Source of the DNA: JBGCEZ01 sp045106735
GTDB taxonomy: Bacteria > Planctomycetota > Phycisphaerae > Phycisphaerales > SM1A02
Direction: 5' to 3'
DNA: 64,000 bases
Assembly: GCA_045106735.1 (NCBI GenBank)
Contig: JBGCEZ010000023.1
Coordinates: forward strand, 76,656 to 140,655
Numbering within the stretch: position 1 is the first letter of the stretch; each line of letters opens with the position of its first letter. A program made the translations under genes and the position numbers. The notes under the pieces were generated by a model. The model was given only the letters and a program-made list of their open reading frames with translations. It was not told the origin of the DNA and searched no databases. Of this stretch, positions 1 through 8,658 are shown piece after piece.

Positions 1-26
1 CACATCACGCCGGCCGGGCATGCCTC

Positions 27-40
27 CGGGCAAGAGCCCG
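27..40 (-). terminator. Possible terminator hairpin after the first gene
   Basis: A perfect 5-bp stem (CGGGC/GCCCG) with an AAGA loop lies 12 bases beyond the stop of the minus-strand gene that ends at 52. There is no T-tract on either side, so it may only be a 3' end stabiliser. Positions 1-26 hold nothing I can recognise. Confidence 0.22.
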
Positions 41-51
41 CGCCCGAAGCC

Positions 52-1476
52 TCACCCGCGTCCGCGGAGTCGGCGCTGCAACCGGCCCATCCGTGAGCGC
101 AGTTCGTACATGCCGTCGAGGGCGAGGATCCAGCGCCGCATCCGACGCTCAAAGATCGCCAGCCCCGGCGTGCCGCGCTGTTCGGCCATCGCCGCGTGGC
201 TGGTCTGGCGCGAACGCTCTCGCAGCCGCTGCACGATGCCGAAAACGCGGCCCACGGACTTGATATTGGCCGACACGCGTTTCGTCGGATGCCACTTCCC
301 GGCCGCCTTTGCCGCCCCGAGCCGGTAGGAAAGGCCGCCGCGCCGCTGCCGCAATCCCCCCGCCTGGGCCGCAATCACCTGTTCGGGCGTCAACGCTTCC
401 AGGTCCACCGCCCCGCCTTCCACGCCGCCGGCCAGAACCGCGCGAATCGCCGGATGCCGCACGACGACCATGCTCGTGCCGCGGTGATCGTCCGTGTACG
501 GCGGGATCCACGCATCGCCCACCGCCACGTCGGCCGTTTCGGCCATCACGTCATCGCACCAGTTGCACGCCCCGAGCATGAAGAGGTTGTAGCCCCACCG
601 CCCGCCAAACACCTCGCGCATGCGAATCTGCGACGTCGTGCCGTCGATGGTCGTGGCTTCAAAGGCGTAGTCGCTGGCCGCGCGGCCGGCGAGCTTGTGC
701 CGAAAGTCCACGGTGGCCAGCTTCGTTTCATCAGCGCCCGTCGCACGAGTGAGGTACTCGGCGTAGCGCTTGCTCTTGAGGTGGCCGCAGAACAGGCCAA
801 TGGTGAACGCGACCATGTCCTTGACTTCGGGGTCGACCCGGGCCAATCGGTGCAGGCCCTTGATGAAACATGGCAGGCCAATGAACGCAATCTTCAGGCC
901 GCTGCCCCGCAGTTCCTGAATCACCGCGTCGGCGGAAATCGGGTAGTAGCGCGAGCCGCGGCAGTCGAGCAGTTCTTCTGGCGTGCGCACCAGGCGGTAT
1001 CCGAACACCGTGTCGGGCGCGGTCTCCGGCGTCGGGCCGACGCAGGCGATGGCATCGACCGCCCCGGAGCGGAGCAACTCGCTGGCGATCCAGGTGATGA
1101 TCCCGCCGGACGAACTCCCGAGCCGCTGACCTTCGTCGCGCACGGTGCCGGCCCACAGATCCAGCCGGTAGCCGATCTCCGGCGAGTGGCCGACGCCCTC
1201 AGTGTCGCCGAATCGCTCGGCCCCGATCGCATCTTCGTTCGGCGGGCCGTCGGTGAACGGACAGACATCCAGGCCAATGTTCGGATCGATCGGCGCATCG
1301 ACGGACGAACCGCCCACCGCCCGTCCCTCGAGCGAAAGCTGCGTCCGCCGCGCCTCGTACGTGCCGTGGGGCGTTTCGTACATCTCCAGGTGCTCGGGCG
1401 CGGCGGCCACGCACATGCCGCATCCGACGCAGCAGTCGTGGCCGACGATCTCTTCGATGATCCGCAGCTCAGCCAC
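52..1476 (-). CDS. F420 hydrogenase/dehydrogenase beta-subunit family protein
   Basis: The 474-residue product matches the FrhB-like family (N- and C-terminal F420 hydrogenase/dehydrogenase beta domains). These are flavin/iron-sulfur oxidoreductases; in bacteria they often sit beside polysaccharide pyruvyl transferases in exopolysaccharide clusters, where their reaction is not settled. An N-terminal ferredoxin-like motif is visible: C16, C19, C22 and P27, but the fourth ligand expected near 26 is Ala; C15 is extra. A later CNWCDD segment followed by a VGDAW motif is typical of the C-terminal domain. The C-terminal 90 residues are basic and unrecognised. The start overlaps the end of the upstream pyruvyl transferase gene by 8 bases, so the two are probably translated together. 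Function in surface polysaccharide modification is inferred from the neighbour. Confidence 0.85.
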   Translation of the reverse strand: MAELRIIEEIVGHDCCVGCGMCVAAAPEHLEMYETPHGTYEARRTQLSLEGRAVGGSSVDAPIDPNIGLDVCPFTDGPPNEDAIGAERFGDTEGVGHSPEIGYRLDLWAGTVRDEGQRLGSSSGGIITWIASELLRSGAVDAIACVGPTPETAPDTVFGYRLVRTPEELLDCRGSRYYPISADAVIQELRGSGLKIAFIGLPCFIKGLHRLARVDPEVKDMVAFTIGLFCGHLKSKRYAEYLTRATGADETKLATVDFRHKLAGRAASDYAFEATTIDGTTSQIRMREVFGGRWGYNLFMLGACNWCDDVMAETADVAVGDAWIPPYTDDHRGTSMVVVRHPAIRAVLAGGVEGGAVDLEALTPEQVIAAQAGGLRQRRGGLSYRLGAAKAAGKWHPTKRVSANIKSVGRVFGIVQRLRERSRQTSHAAMAEQRGTPGLAIFERRMRRWILALDGMYELRSRMGRLQRRLRGRG

Positions 1477-2725
1477 CCGCGGCCACTCCCAACCGGGACG
1501 ACACGAGCGTCAGCTGGCTGGCCGCGTCGGTGCGGGCCCGGGCGACGGACGCCTCGACCCGTTCGCGCCAGGCGGGCATGTCGGCCACCACGCGGTCGTA
1601 GGCATCGCAGGTATCGGCGGCCATGGCGGCAAATCCGCCTTCGCGCCGTTCGACCACCAGCTCGGGCAGATCCAGGTACGTGCCGATGACGTCGGCGTAC
1701 TTGACGCTGTACGACAGGGCGATGACCGGTGTGCCCTGCTGCAGGCTGTTGATCGCCCCGTGCATGCGCTGGCTGACGTTCATCCGCGACTGGCCAAGGA
1801 TCGCGCGGGCCACGTGCGGAAGCATCGGCTCCTCGGGCACGATGATGTCGGCCGCGTCCACGCCTTCGCCGCGAAGCACGGACGCGAGTTCCAGGGACAG
1901 CGGCCGGTCATCGGAATGCCGCAGCACGTGCGGCAGGATGACGAGCCGCGGGCCGCCCGCTCCGTCGGGCTCAGCCTGCTTGGCCCCGGCGGCGAGCATG
2001 TGCCGGGCGACGGTCAGCAAGCCATCGCGGTACGCCGGCCCGGATTCCTTGTACTTGGCCCCGAGCCCCGAGGGCACCAGGACCTGGTACCGGCGCGGCA
2101 CGAGGCCGAAGGGTTCGACCTGCTCTGGGCCGCTGGGCCGGGCAAGCGGCAAGAACGCCAGGTCGCCGGAGACATGCTGCTCCGTCCGGCAGCCGAGTTC
2201 GTCACGGGCGTAGGCCGCGCTCTTGGGGCCGCGGTGGACGATCGCCGCGACCGAGTCCATGGCCCGGCGGGCGAGGCCGCGCCGAAACCCGCTGAATGGC
2301 CCGACGGTCTGACCGAGCAGAAAAACCTTCCGGCCGGACCGGTTCATCGTGAGGATGCGCAGGAAGATGTCGGCCACTCGCTTGCGACCGTAGTACTCGC
2401 TGAGGTCATCGCCGCCGAGCACGATGACGGCATCGCAGCGGCCGATGGTGCGCGAGAGGTTGATGTAGCGGAAGAGGCCGCGGTCGACGAGGGTTCGCGC
2501 CTTGCCGGGCAGGAACCCGGCCAGACTGGCGAAGCGCGGGCGAATCTCGATCCGCTCGCTGCCCGTCGCCCCGGCGAGCCGGCTCCGCGTCTCCTCGGCT
2601 TCGTCGGCCAGGACGATCCAGTCGACGTCCTGTCCCCCAGCATCCAGGTGCGTGATGACGTTCTCGCACATCATCATCGTGCCGTAATTCAGCGTGTTGT
2701 GGGCGTTCAGCAGGACGATGCGCAC
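1469..2725 (-). CDS. Polysaccharide pyruvyl transferase family protein
   Basis: The 418-residue protein begins with the family's N-terminal pattern (a short beta strand, then NAHNTLNYGT) and has the later LGQTVGPFSG and MHGAINSLQQGTPVIALSYS segments typical of the pyruvyl transferase/CsaB-WcaK fold. Members transfer pyruvate from phosphoenolpyruvate to sugars of exopolysaccharides or cell-wall glycans in the cytoplasm. The length is normal. It is followed with an 8-base overlap by the F420-dehydrogenase-beta-like gene, which supports a shared polysaccharide job. There is no convincing Shine-Dalgarno sequence directly before the ATG at 2725, so an internal start is possible, but the family N-terminus fits this one. 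The 175 bases upstream carry only a short GGTCGG-type imperfect repeat. Confidence 0.85.
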   Translation of the reverse strand: MRIVLLNAHNTLNYGTMMMCENVITHLDAGGQDVDWIVLADEAEETRSRLAGATGSERIEIRPRFASLAGFLPGKARTLVDRGLFRYINLSRTIGRCDAVIVLGGDDLSEYYGRKRVADIFLRILTMNRSGRKVFLLGQTVGPFSGFRRGLARRAMDSVAAIVHRGPKSAAYARDELGCRTEQHVSGDLAFLPLARPSGPEQVEPFGLVPRRYQVLVPSGLGAKYKESGPAYRDGLLTVARHMLAAGAKQAEPDGAGGPRLVILPHVLRHSDDRPLSLELASVLRGEGVDAADIIVPEEPMLPHVARAILGQSRMNVSQRMHGAINSLQQGTPVIALSYSVKYADVIGTYLDLPELVVERREGGFAAMAADTCDAYDRVVADMPAWRERVEASVARARTDAASQLTLVSSRLGVAAGG

Positions 2726-2901
2726 GGTGAAACCCAGTCAACGGGAGGGAGCGAGCCGGCGGCGGCGGTTCGGAGTGGTCCGGGGTGGTCGGAGTGGTCG
2801 GGGCGACGATCCCGGAGCGACAGCGTAGCAGGCATCGAGGGCGGGCCAACCGGGCGGCGAACGTCGCGGCTGGGGCGCGGCTGGGGCGGGGCCAACCCGG
2901 G

Positions 2902-3369
2902 TCAACTGGGTTGCCGGGACCGCATTTCCGGCGCCGGAACCACGTCCACCGCCACCCCCAGTGCCGCGGCCATGGCCATGCAGGCGGCCGACTCGACGTC
3001 GCCGATGCACGAACTCTCCCGGCCGGCGTGGACGATGCGGCGGACGCCGACTTGCAGGAGGCGACGGAAGCAGGCGGCGCAGGGCATGCCGGTGACGTAC
3101 GCCGTCGAACCCCGGAGGTCGCAACGGGCGAAGGCCACCGCATTGTCTTCGGCGTGGATGAACCAGTCGTATTTCTCGGGACGCGTCAGCGGCACCATCT
3201 CGTTCGGCAATCCGGCGACCGGACCGTTGTATCCGGTACTCACCACGCGCCGGTCGGCGTCGATCAGCACGCACCCGTGGCGCGTGTTCGGATCGGGGCT
3301 GCGTCGGCTGACTTCCTCGGCGATCGAGAGAAAGTACGTGTCCCAGTCAGGTCGTTCGGCGTCGCTCAT
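2902..3369 (-). CDS. Deoxycytidylate (dCMP) deaminase family protein
   Basis: A 155-residue zinc deaminase of the CDA fold. The active site is clear: H72-A-E74 with the catalytic Glu, and P96-C97-A-A-C100 supplying the two Cys zinc ligands; the substrate-side GYNGP stretch is at 46-50. This arrangement is that of dCMP deaminases (ComEB-like), which convert dCMP to dUMP for thymidylate synthesis, rather than of free cytidine deaminase. Length is typical. It lies 50 bases after the large PD40 gene on the same strand and may be co-transcribed with it, but no functional link to the ExbB/ExbD block is evident. tRNA or guanine deaminase is unlikely given the YNGP segment. Confidence 0.85.
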   Translation of the reverse strand: MSDAERPDWDTYFLSIAEEVSRRSPDPNTRHGCVLIDADRRVVSTGYNGPVAGLPNEMVPLTRPEKYDWFIHAEDNAVAFARCDLRGSTAYVTGMPCAACFRRLLQVGVRRIVHAGRESSCIGDVESAACMAMAAALGVAVDVVPAPEMRSRQPS

Positions 3370-3418
3370 GTCCGGGAGGGTACCGCGCCGAGGCGAGGTG
3401 CTCCCCCGCTCCGCCGGC

Positions 3419-6400
3419 TCAGGGATCGACTTCCGGCAAGGCCCCGATTGGCGCGATCTGCACGTTCACGAACTCAAAGTCGTCGATGTCTTGGCCGACG
3501 CCGCTCGGGCGGCTGGCAATCCGCACGACGTTCTCGCCGCGGCGGAGCAAGCCGGCGGGGAAGACGGTGCGGAACCGGCCGAAGCTGCCGTCCCGCGGCG
3601 AATTGTTCAGTGCTTCTCGGAGCCGTTGGCCGTTGATGAAAATCGGATTTCTTCGCTGGCTGCCGCGCACCAGCATGTCGATCACCAGCGGCGGTCCACC
3701 GTCGGCCCGGGCGTCCAGTCCCTCGGGGACCGCCCGTTCGATCCAGTCATCGGACACGGTGAAGATCAACTCGACAAACGGACCTTCGCTGTCGCGCTGG
3801 AACCGGCTGTTGACGGCCCCGCTGAACGAGTCATCGCCGACGTGGTGCACTTCCGGATCCGCCTCAACCGCGATGATCGCCCCGGCATCCGGCTCCAGGC
3901 TGAGGTCTTGACGCACCACGGCGCCGCGTCGCTCGCTGGTGCGAACGTTCGTCGAACCCGGCACGTAGCCGACGCGCGTGCCGGTGATGGCCACGAACGT
4001 CGGACCGTCGGGGGCGACGATGACGTACCAGCCTTCTTCGTCCGACGCCGACACGACCGGCGGGCCGTCGGCCACGTCCAGGCGCACGTCGACGCCGGAC
4101 AAGGGCTGGCCGGTCACCGCGTCGGTCACGACGCCGATCAGGACCACGGCCGCGTTGGCGTTCTCGGCCTGGTCCACCGCTTCGGCCACGGTGGCCGCCG
4201 GGGTGGGGGCGGGCGCCGGCGGCACCGGAAGCGGCATCGCCGGCAGGCTGGCCACGTCGGGCACCGGCATGAAGTCGCCGGCGTCGGCGGCTTCGGCGTC
4301 GGCGGGAATCATGGCGTCCAAGGCATCGAGCCCGGCGTCGGCCGCGGCACGGTCGAGCGACTCGAGGTCGCTGGCCAAGTCGCCGCCGGGAGCGTCCGGC
4401 ATGGCGTCGAGGTCGGAGGCCGCGCCAGGCGCCCGCTCGTCGGCCACGGCGGGAGCGCCGCCGAGCAGGTTGTCGCTGTCGATCGCCGCGGCGTCGTCGC
4501 CGGGCAACGGGAGGTTCGTCGATGCGGGGACGTCGGATGCGTTGCCGCCGAACGGGCTGGCGGCTTCAGAGGGGTCGGCGACGTCGGCCGGACCGCGCGC
4601 CGCATCGTCCATGGCGAGCATCGGGGCAAGGTCGAGGTTGAGTTCGGCCCCGGGCGAGGGAGCTTCCGCCGCGTCGAGCAGGTTCGACGATTCGCGGGCG
4701 GCGCCAGCGACGCGGTCGGCGGCGGTGGTGGCCGGCCCAGTGGGCGTGGTCAGTTCTGGCGGGGCGAGCCCGGCGGCGGCATCGAAGGCGCTGGCCAGCG
4801 GGTCGTTGAGCGCGGCGTCGGCCGCCGCGTCGTTGGCCGCGGCCGAGGCGTCGCTCGAGTCCGGAGCGGCAAGGTCAGTCGCCGCGGCGGAACCGACGTC
4901 GCTGGCCGGCGCCGGCGGCATGTCGGCTCCATCGGCCAACGGCACGTCGGCGGCCTCAAGCAGGTCGGACGGAGCGGTGGCCGAGGCCGCGGGAGTGGCG
5001 GCCGACGGGAGATCAGCGGCATCGAATGGGACATCGGCGGCGGCGGCAAGCGCGTCGTTCACCGCTTCAAAGGGAGCGGGCGGCGCGGCGGCGTCGATGG
5101 CCGCGTCAACGGAGGCATCGGCGGTCGCATCGGCGTCGGCATCGGCATCGGGGCCATCCGTGGCGGCGTCGCTCGCGCGTCGGTCCGCCGGCCGGGTGGC
5201 GGCCGGGCCGGGCATCGCGGCGGCGTCCATCGCCGGGGCATTGGGGGCGGCGGGGATCGGCGCTTCCGTGGAGCGTGCGTCCGCGGCGGAATCGGCGGCG
5301 GCATCGGATGCATCGGCGCCGGCAAGATCGAAGGCAGCAGCGCTGGCCGCGTCCGCTGCCCGGTCGCGGGCGGGAACGAGCGGAGCGTCGTCGACCGCGA
5401 CGTCCGCGCGGCGGCGATCGGCTTCCGGCCCCGGGACGGCTTCGGTCGCGGGGCGCTCCTCGGGCGATGCGTCGCCGGCGGCGCTGAGCTCGACGGCCAC
5501 GCTGGCCGCGGGCACGTCGCTGGCCGCCGACTCGGGAAGTTGGGCGGGCGCGGCTTCACTCAGCAGGCGACGGGCTTCCGGGGCGTCGGGCACCGACACG
5601 TCGGCCCCGCTGACGGTTGACTCGGGCGCGGGCACGTCCACGGCATCGGGCGCCGCGGCCACGCTCGCCGCCGCCGCCGCATCGGCCGCCGGGCTCGCTT
5701 CGATCGCGGCCGACGTGGCTTGCGGCGCAGGCATGGCCGAAGCCAAGTCGGCGGCGAGGTCGGTGGCCGGCGGCGGCGCACTCAGCTCCGGGGCGGCGAG
5801 ATCGGATGCCGCCATTTCGGTGGCGAGGTCGGTGGCCAGATCCGTCCGTGGCGCGTCCGCGGCTTGGGCGGCCGCGACGGCCTCGGCCGGTACATCGGCG
5901 ATCGCCGCGGCTTCCGGCTGCGGAGCGCGGCGGGCGGCCGGCGCCGGGGCCATGGCGGCCAAAGCCAGGTCGGGCGTGTTGGCCGGCGCGGGAGCGATGT
6001 CGGCCGGGAGCTCGGGGGCGGCGTCAGCGGCCTCGGCCGGCATGGGGGCCGGCGCGAGCGGCACGTCAGCCGCGGCCAAGCGGGCGGCCTCGGCGGCATC
6101 CCGCGAGGCTTCGCGATCGGCGGCATCCATGGCGACGTCGGGGACGGGCGCGGCGGCCATCGGCGCGAGTTCCAACTCCGGCATGGCCGTCGTGGCCGCT
6201 GGCGCGGCGCCCGCGGCATCGGCCGGAGCCTCCATCGCGCTGGTCGACGCGGCAAAGATCTGGCGGGCGGCATCGCCGCCGACGGACGCACTCGACAGGC
6301 GCACCGCCCCGCCGCCGGAGCGGTTGGACAGTCCGTCGGCGATCGCCCCGCTGACCGTCCACACGCCGAGCAACAGGGCCAACAGCGCGTGGACGAGGGC

Positions 6401-8242
6401 CGAGGCGATCAGGCACCGGGCGAGCAAGCCGAGGGTGCGCAGTCGCCCGCTGGCGTGCAGGGCCCGCAGCAACCAGGCCAGCAACGCCAGGAGCAGCAAG
6501 AGCAGGAGCCACGGAATCAACGGCAGCAGTTGGGCGAAGTCGTAGCGGGCGGTGACCGGCTCGCTGCGGGTGCGGACCTCGCGGGAAATCGTGGCGTGCA
6601 AGCGTTCACGGTCGCCGGCGACGATGCGTTCGATGACCGGCGACGGGGCGGGGTTCGCGGTGGGGTTCGCGGTGGGGTTCGCGGCGGGGTTCGCGGCGGG
6701 GTTCGCGGCGGGGTTCGCGGCGGGGTTCGCGGCGGGGTTCGCGGCGGGGTTCGCGGCGGGGTTCGCGGCGGGGTTCGCGGCGGTGGTTGCGGGCTCGCTG
6801 GCGTTGGCCGTTGCGGCGTCGGTTGCGGTTGCGGTCGCGGTTGGAGTTTCGATCGCGGTTGCGGTTTCGATTGCGGTCGTCGCTGCGTCCGCACTGGCCG
6901 CGGCGGCCGACGGGTCCAGTACGCCGGCGGCCGACGTGGACGCGGCGTCAGCCAGCTCGGCGGACGGTTCCTGGGATGCAGTCGACGTCGTCCGAGCCTG
7001 CCGCCGGGCGGCGGACACCTCGCGCACGATGCGCCGGTCGGAACTGAACAGCAGGCCAAAGCCTTCGAGGTGGATCGACGGATCGAGTTCGTCGGCGACC
7101 GTGTTCACGCCCCGCAGGCTGCGGGCTTCCAACGGCTCGGCCGGCGACAAGCGCGATCGGTAGAGGTCAAAGCCCCCCGCCCCGCCCGTGCGATCGCTGG
7201 CGAAGTAGACGAAGTCGCCGTGCGGGCTGATCGCCGGCGTCCCGTCGTCGGCCGGCGAATTGAGCGCGGCGACCGGCGTGGCCGCTCCGAGGCCGGCGTC
7301 GCCGTTGGCGGCGCGCCAAAGGTCAAAGTCGCGGCGCCCCTGACGCGGGGCGCGCATCGTGCCGGTCCAAGCTTCGTCGGTCGACGTGGCCTCGGCGTCC
7401 GGCGCCCGGTTGCTGGAGAACCACAGCCAGTTGCCGTCGGGCGTCCACGCGGGTGCGTGTTCGTCGGCCGGTGAGTTCACGCGTCGCCCGGCCGGTTCCG
7501 GCTCGCCCCAACCGTTGACCGGATCCGCGGCATCGGTGCGTGGGGCCCGCCAGAGGTCGTAGCCGCCGGCCCCGCCCTCGCGATTGGTCGCGAACCACAG
7601 CCATGCCCCATCGGGACTGACGCTGGGTTGGATGTCCTCGGCCGGCGACTGCAGTGCCGCGACCAGCTCGGGATCACTCCAGGTGTCGCGGGCGATCGGC
7701 GGTCCGGAACGATCGCCGTCGGCGGAGACCGCATCACGCACCGTCCGCCGGCTCACGTAGATGTCGGCGTCTTCGCCGGCGCGGCGCATCACGAAGTACA
7801 TCGCCTGCCCGTTGGGCGCGAGGGCGGGCGACCAGGCATCGGCCGACCCGTCATCCAATGGCGCCGGCAAGCGGACCGGCGGCTCCCACAAGACATCACG
7901 CGGGCTAACCGTGTCCACCGGTACGTCGATGCGCTGATCGTCGGTCCAACGACGGATGCCGCCGTCGATCCGCAAGCCAAGGGCGAACAGCAGGCCGACG
8001 ATGATCACGCACAGCAGGCCGATCACCCAGCGAGAGCGGATGAAACCGCGGCGCGCACCCGGGGATCCGGCGGGACGGGCGAGCCGCGCACCGCGGGCGG
8101 CTCCCGTGATCCGCGCGGCCCCGGCGGCGTCCTCCGCCCCCGTGGCCCTCGCCCCCGTGGCCCCCGCCGTCGGTGTCGATCGCGTCGATTGCGTCAATCG
8201 CGTCATTCGCATCGATCGCTGCAGTTGGTCGCCGCTTCGCAT
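3419..8242 (-). CDS. Giant PD40-propeller membrane protein with Ala/Asp-rich linker
   Basis: A 1607-residue protein. Segments seen: basic N-terminus; membrane helix at about 72-92; PD40/TolB-like propeller at about 130-405 with repeated SPDG...WLWFATNR-type blades; Ala/Thr-rich spacer; NPAA tetrapeptide array at 490-531; two membrane helices at about 571-593 and 605-633; roughly 700 residues made almost only of Ala, Asp, Pro, Glu; a CarboxypepD_reg-like beta domain from about 1365 to 1450; and a C-terminal beta-rich domain that may be a jelly roll. The start at 8242 is 5 bases after the exbD-like stop and has a GGGAG site inside that gene. Gene order implies that ExbB/ExbD drive or accompany this protein. 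The long linker could span the periplasm as in TonB or TolA, but there is no TonB or TolA domain. The function is unknown; the motor-partner role is inference. Confidence 0.8.
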   Translation of the reverse strand: MRSGDQLQRSMRMTRLTQSTRSTPTAGATGARATGAEDAAGAARITGAARGARLARPAGSPGARRGFIRSRWVIGLLCVIIVGLLFALGLRIDGGIRRWTDDQRIDVPVDTVSPRDVLWEPPVRLPAPLDDGSADAWSPALAPNGQAMYFVMRRAGEDADIYVSRRTVRDAVSADGDRSGPPIARDTWSDPELVAALQSPAEDIQPSVSPDGAWLWFATNREGGAGGYDLWRAPRTDAADPVNGWGEPEPAGRRVNSPADEHAPAWTPDGNWLWFSSNRAPDAEATSTDEAWTGTMRAPRQGRRDFDLWRAANGDAGLGAATPVAALNSPADDGTPAISPHGDFVYFASDRTGGAGGFDLYRSRLSPAEPLEARSLRGVNTVADELDPSIHLEGFGLLFSSDRRIVREVSAARRQARTTSTASQEPSAELADAASTSAAGVLDPSAAAASADAATTAIETATAIETPTATATATDAATANASEPATTAANPAANPAANPAANPAANPAANPAANPAANPAANPTANPTANPAPSPVIERIVAGDRERLHATISREVRTRSEPVTARYDFAQLLPLIPWLLLLLLLALLAWLLRALHASGRLRTLGLLARCLIASALVHALLALLLGVWTVSGAIADGLSNRSGGGAVRLSSASVGGDAARQIFAASTSAMEAPADAAGAAPAATTAMPELELAPMAAAPVPDVAMDAADREASRDAAEAARLAAADVPLAPAPMPAEAADAAPELPADIAPAPANTPDLALAAMAPAPAARRAPQPEAAAIADVPAEAVAAAQAADAPRTDLATDLATEMAASDLAAPELSAPPPATDLAADLASAMPAPQATSAAIEASPAADAAAAASVAAAPDAVDVPAPESTVSGADVSVPDAPEARRLLSEAAPAQLPESAASDVPAASVAVELSAAGDASPEERPATEAVPGPEADRRRADVAVDDAPLVPARDRAADAASAAAFDLAGADASDAAADSAADARSTEAPIPAAPNAPAMDAAAMPGPAATRPADRRASDAATDGPDADADADATADASVDAAIDAAAPPAPFEAVNDALAAAADVPFDAADLPSAATPAASATAPSDLLEAADVPLADGADMPPAPASDVGSAAATDLAAPDSSDASAAANDAAADAALNDPLASAFDAAAGLAPPELTTPTGPATTAADRVAGAARESSNLLDAAEAPSPGAELNLDLAPMLAMDDAARGPADVADPSEAASPFGGNASDVPASTNLPLPGDDAAAIDSDNLLGGAPAVADERAPGAASDLDAMPDAPGGDLASDLESLDRAAADAGLDALDAMIPADAEAADAGDFMPVPDVASLPAMPLPVPPAPAPTPAATVAEAVDQAENANAAVVLIGVVTDAVTGQPLSGVDVRLDVADGPPVVSASDEEGWYVIVAPDGPTFVAITGTRVGYVPGSTNVRTSERRGAVVRQDLSLEPDAGAIIAVEADPEVHHVGDDSFSGAVNSRFQRDSEGPFVELIFTVSDDWIERAVPEGLDARADGGPPLVIDMLVRGSQRRNPIFINGQRLREALNNSPRDGSFGRFRTVFPAGLLRRGENVVRIASRPSGVGQDIDDFEFVNVQIAPIGALPEVDP
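6652..6783 (-). repeat. 12-bp tandem repeat encoding NPAA
   Basis: Eleven consecutive 12-bp units with core GGGGTTCGCGGC on the plus strand encode eight NPAA, two NPTA and one NPAP within the large PD40 protein. Eight units are almost identical, which points to recent expansion by slippage or unequal exchange. The period keeps the reading frame. Confidence 0.95.
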
Positions 8243-8247
8243 CGGAT

Positions 8248-8658
8248 TCAGCTCCCGCTGCCGACCGTGTCAAGCCACGGTTCGGTCACGCCGCCGGCAC
8301 GCACCGCGTCGAGCACGCCGATCACCTGATCCCAGCTCGCCCGTCGGTCGGCCCGCACGGCCACCTTCTGATCGGGATTGCCGGCAACGGCTTCGCGGAC
8401 GAGGTCGATGAGGGCCGCGGCGGTGAGGTCGCGTCCGGACACCACAATGTCGCCGTCCTGGTTCACATTGACCACCAACTCCTTGAGCGCCACGCTGATC
8501 GGCGCGGCGGTCGCGGCATCGGGCAGCGAGACGTTCATCTCGCGCTCGGTTTGGTGGAAGGTCGTCGCCACGAGGAAAAAGATCAGCAGCAGAAAGACCA
8601 TGTCGACGATCGGCGTCAGCTCGATCGCCACGGCGTCATCTTCGGGAACCGGGATCAT
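8248..8658 (-). CDS. ExbD/TolR family proton-channel subunit
   Basis: A 136-residue single-span inner-membrane protein. The helix at about 12-33 contains the conserved Asp (D19 in PIVDMVFLLLIFFLV) that carries protons in ExbD and TolR; the rest is a small periplasmic domain ending in the usual VAVRADRRASWDQVIGVLDA segment. Its ATG overlaps the stop of the ExbB-like gene by ATGA, so translation is coupled. With ExbB it should form a proton-driven stator that energises an envelope partner. No TonB, TolA or TonB-dependent receptor is seen nearby; the partner may be the 1607-residue protein encoded 5 bases downstream. ExbD and TolR cannot be told apart from this sequence alone. Confidence 0.93.
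   Translation of the reverse strand: MIPVPEDDAVAIELTPIVDMVFLLLIFFLVATTFHQTEREMNVSLPDAATAAPISVALKELVVNVNQDGDIVVSGRDLTAAALIDLVREAVAGNPDQKVAVRADRRASWDQVIGVLDAVRAGGVTEPWLDTVGSGS

Noticed and set aside
1202..5620. Very long open frame on the plus strand opposite the PD40 and pyruvyl transferase genes
   Set aside because: It is Arg/Gly/His-rich with no domain, lies antisense to three recognised genes, and is explained by high GC at third codon positions.
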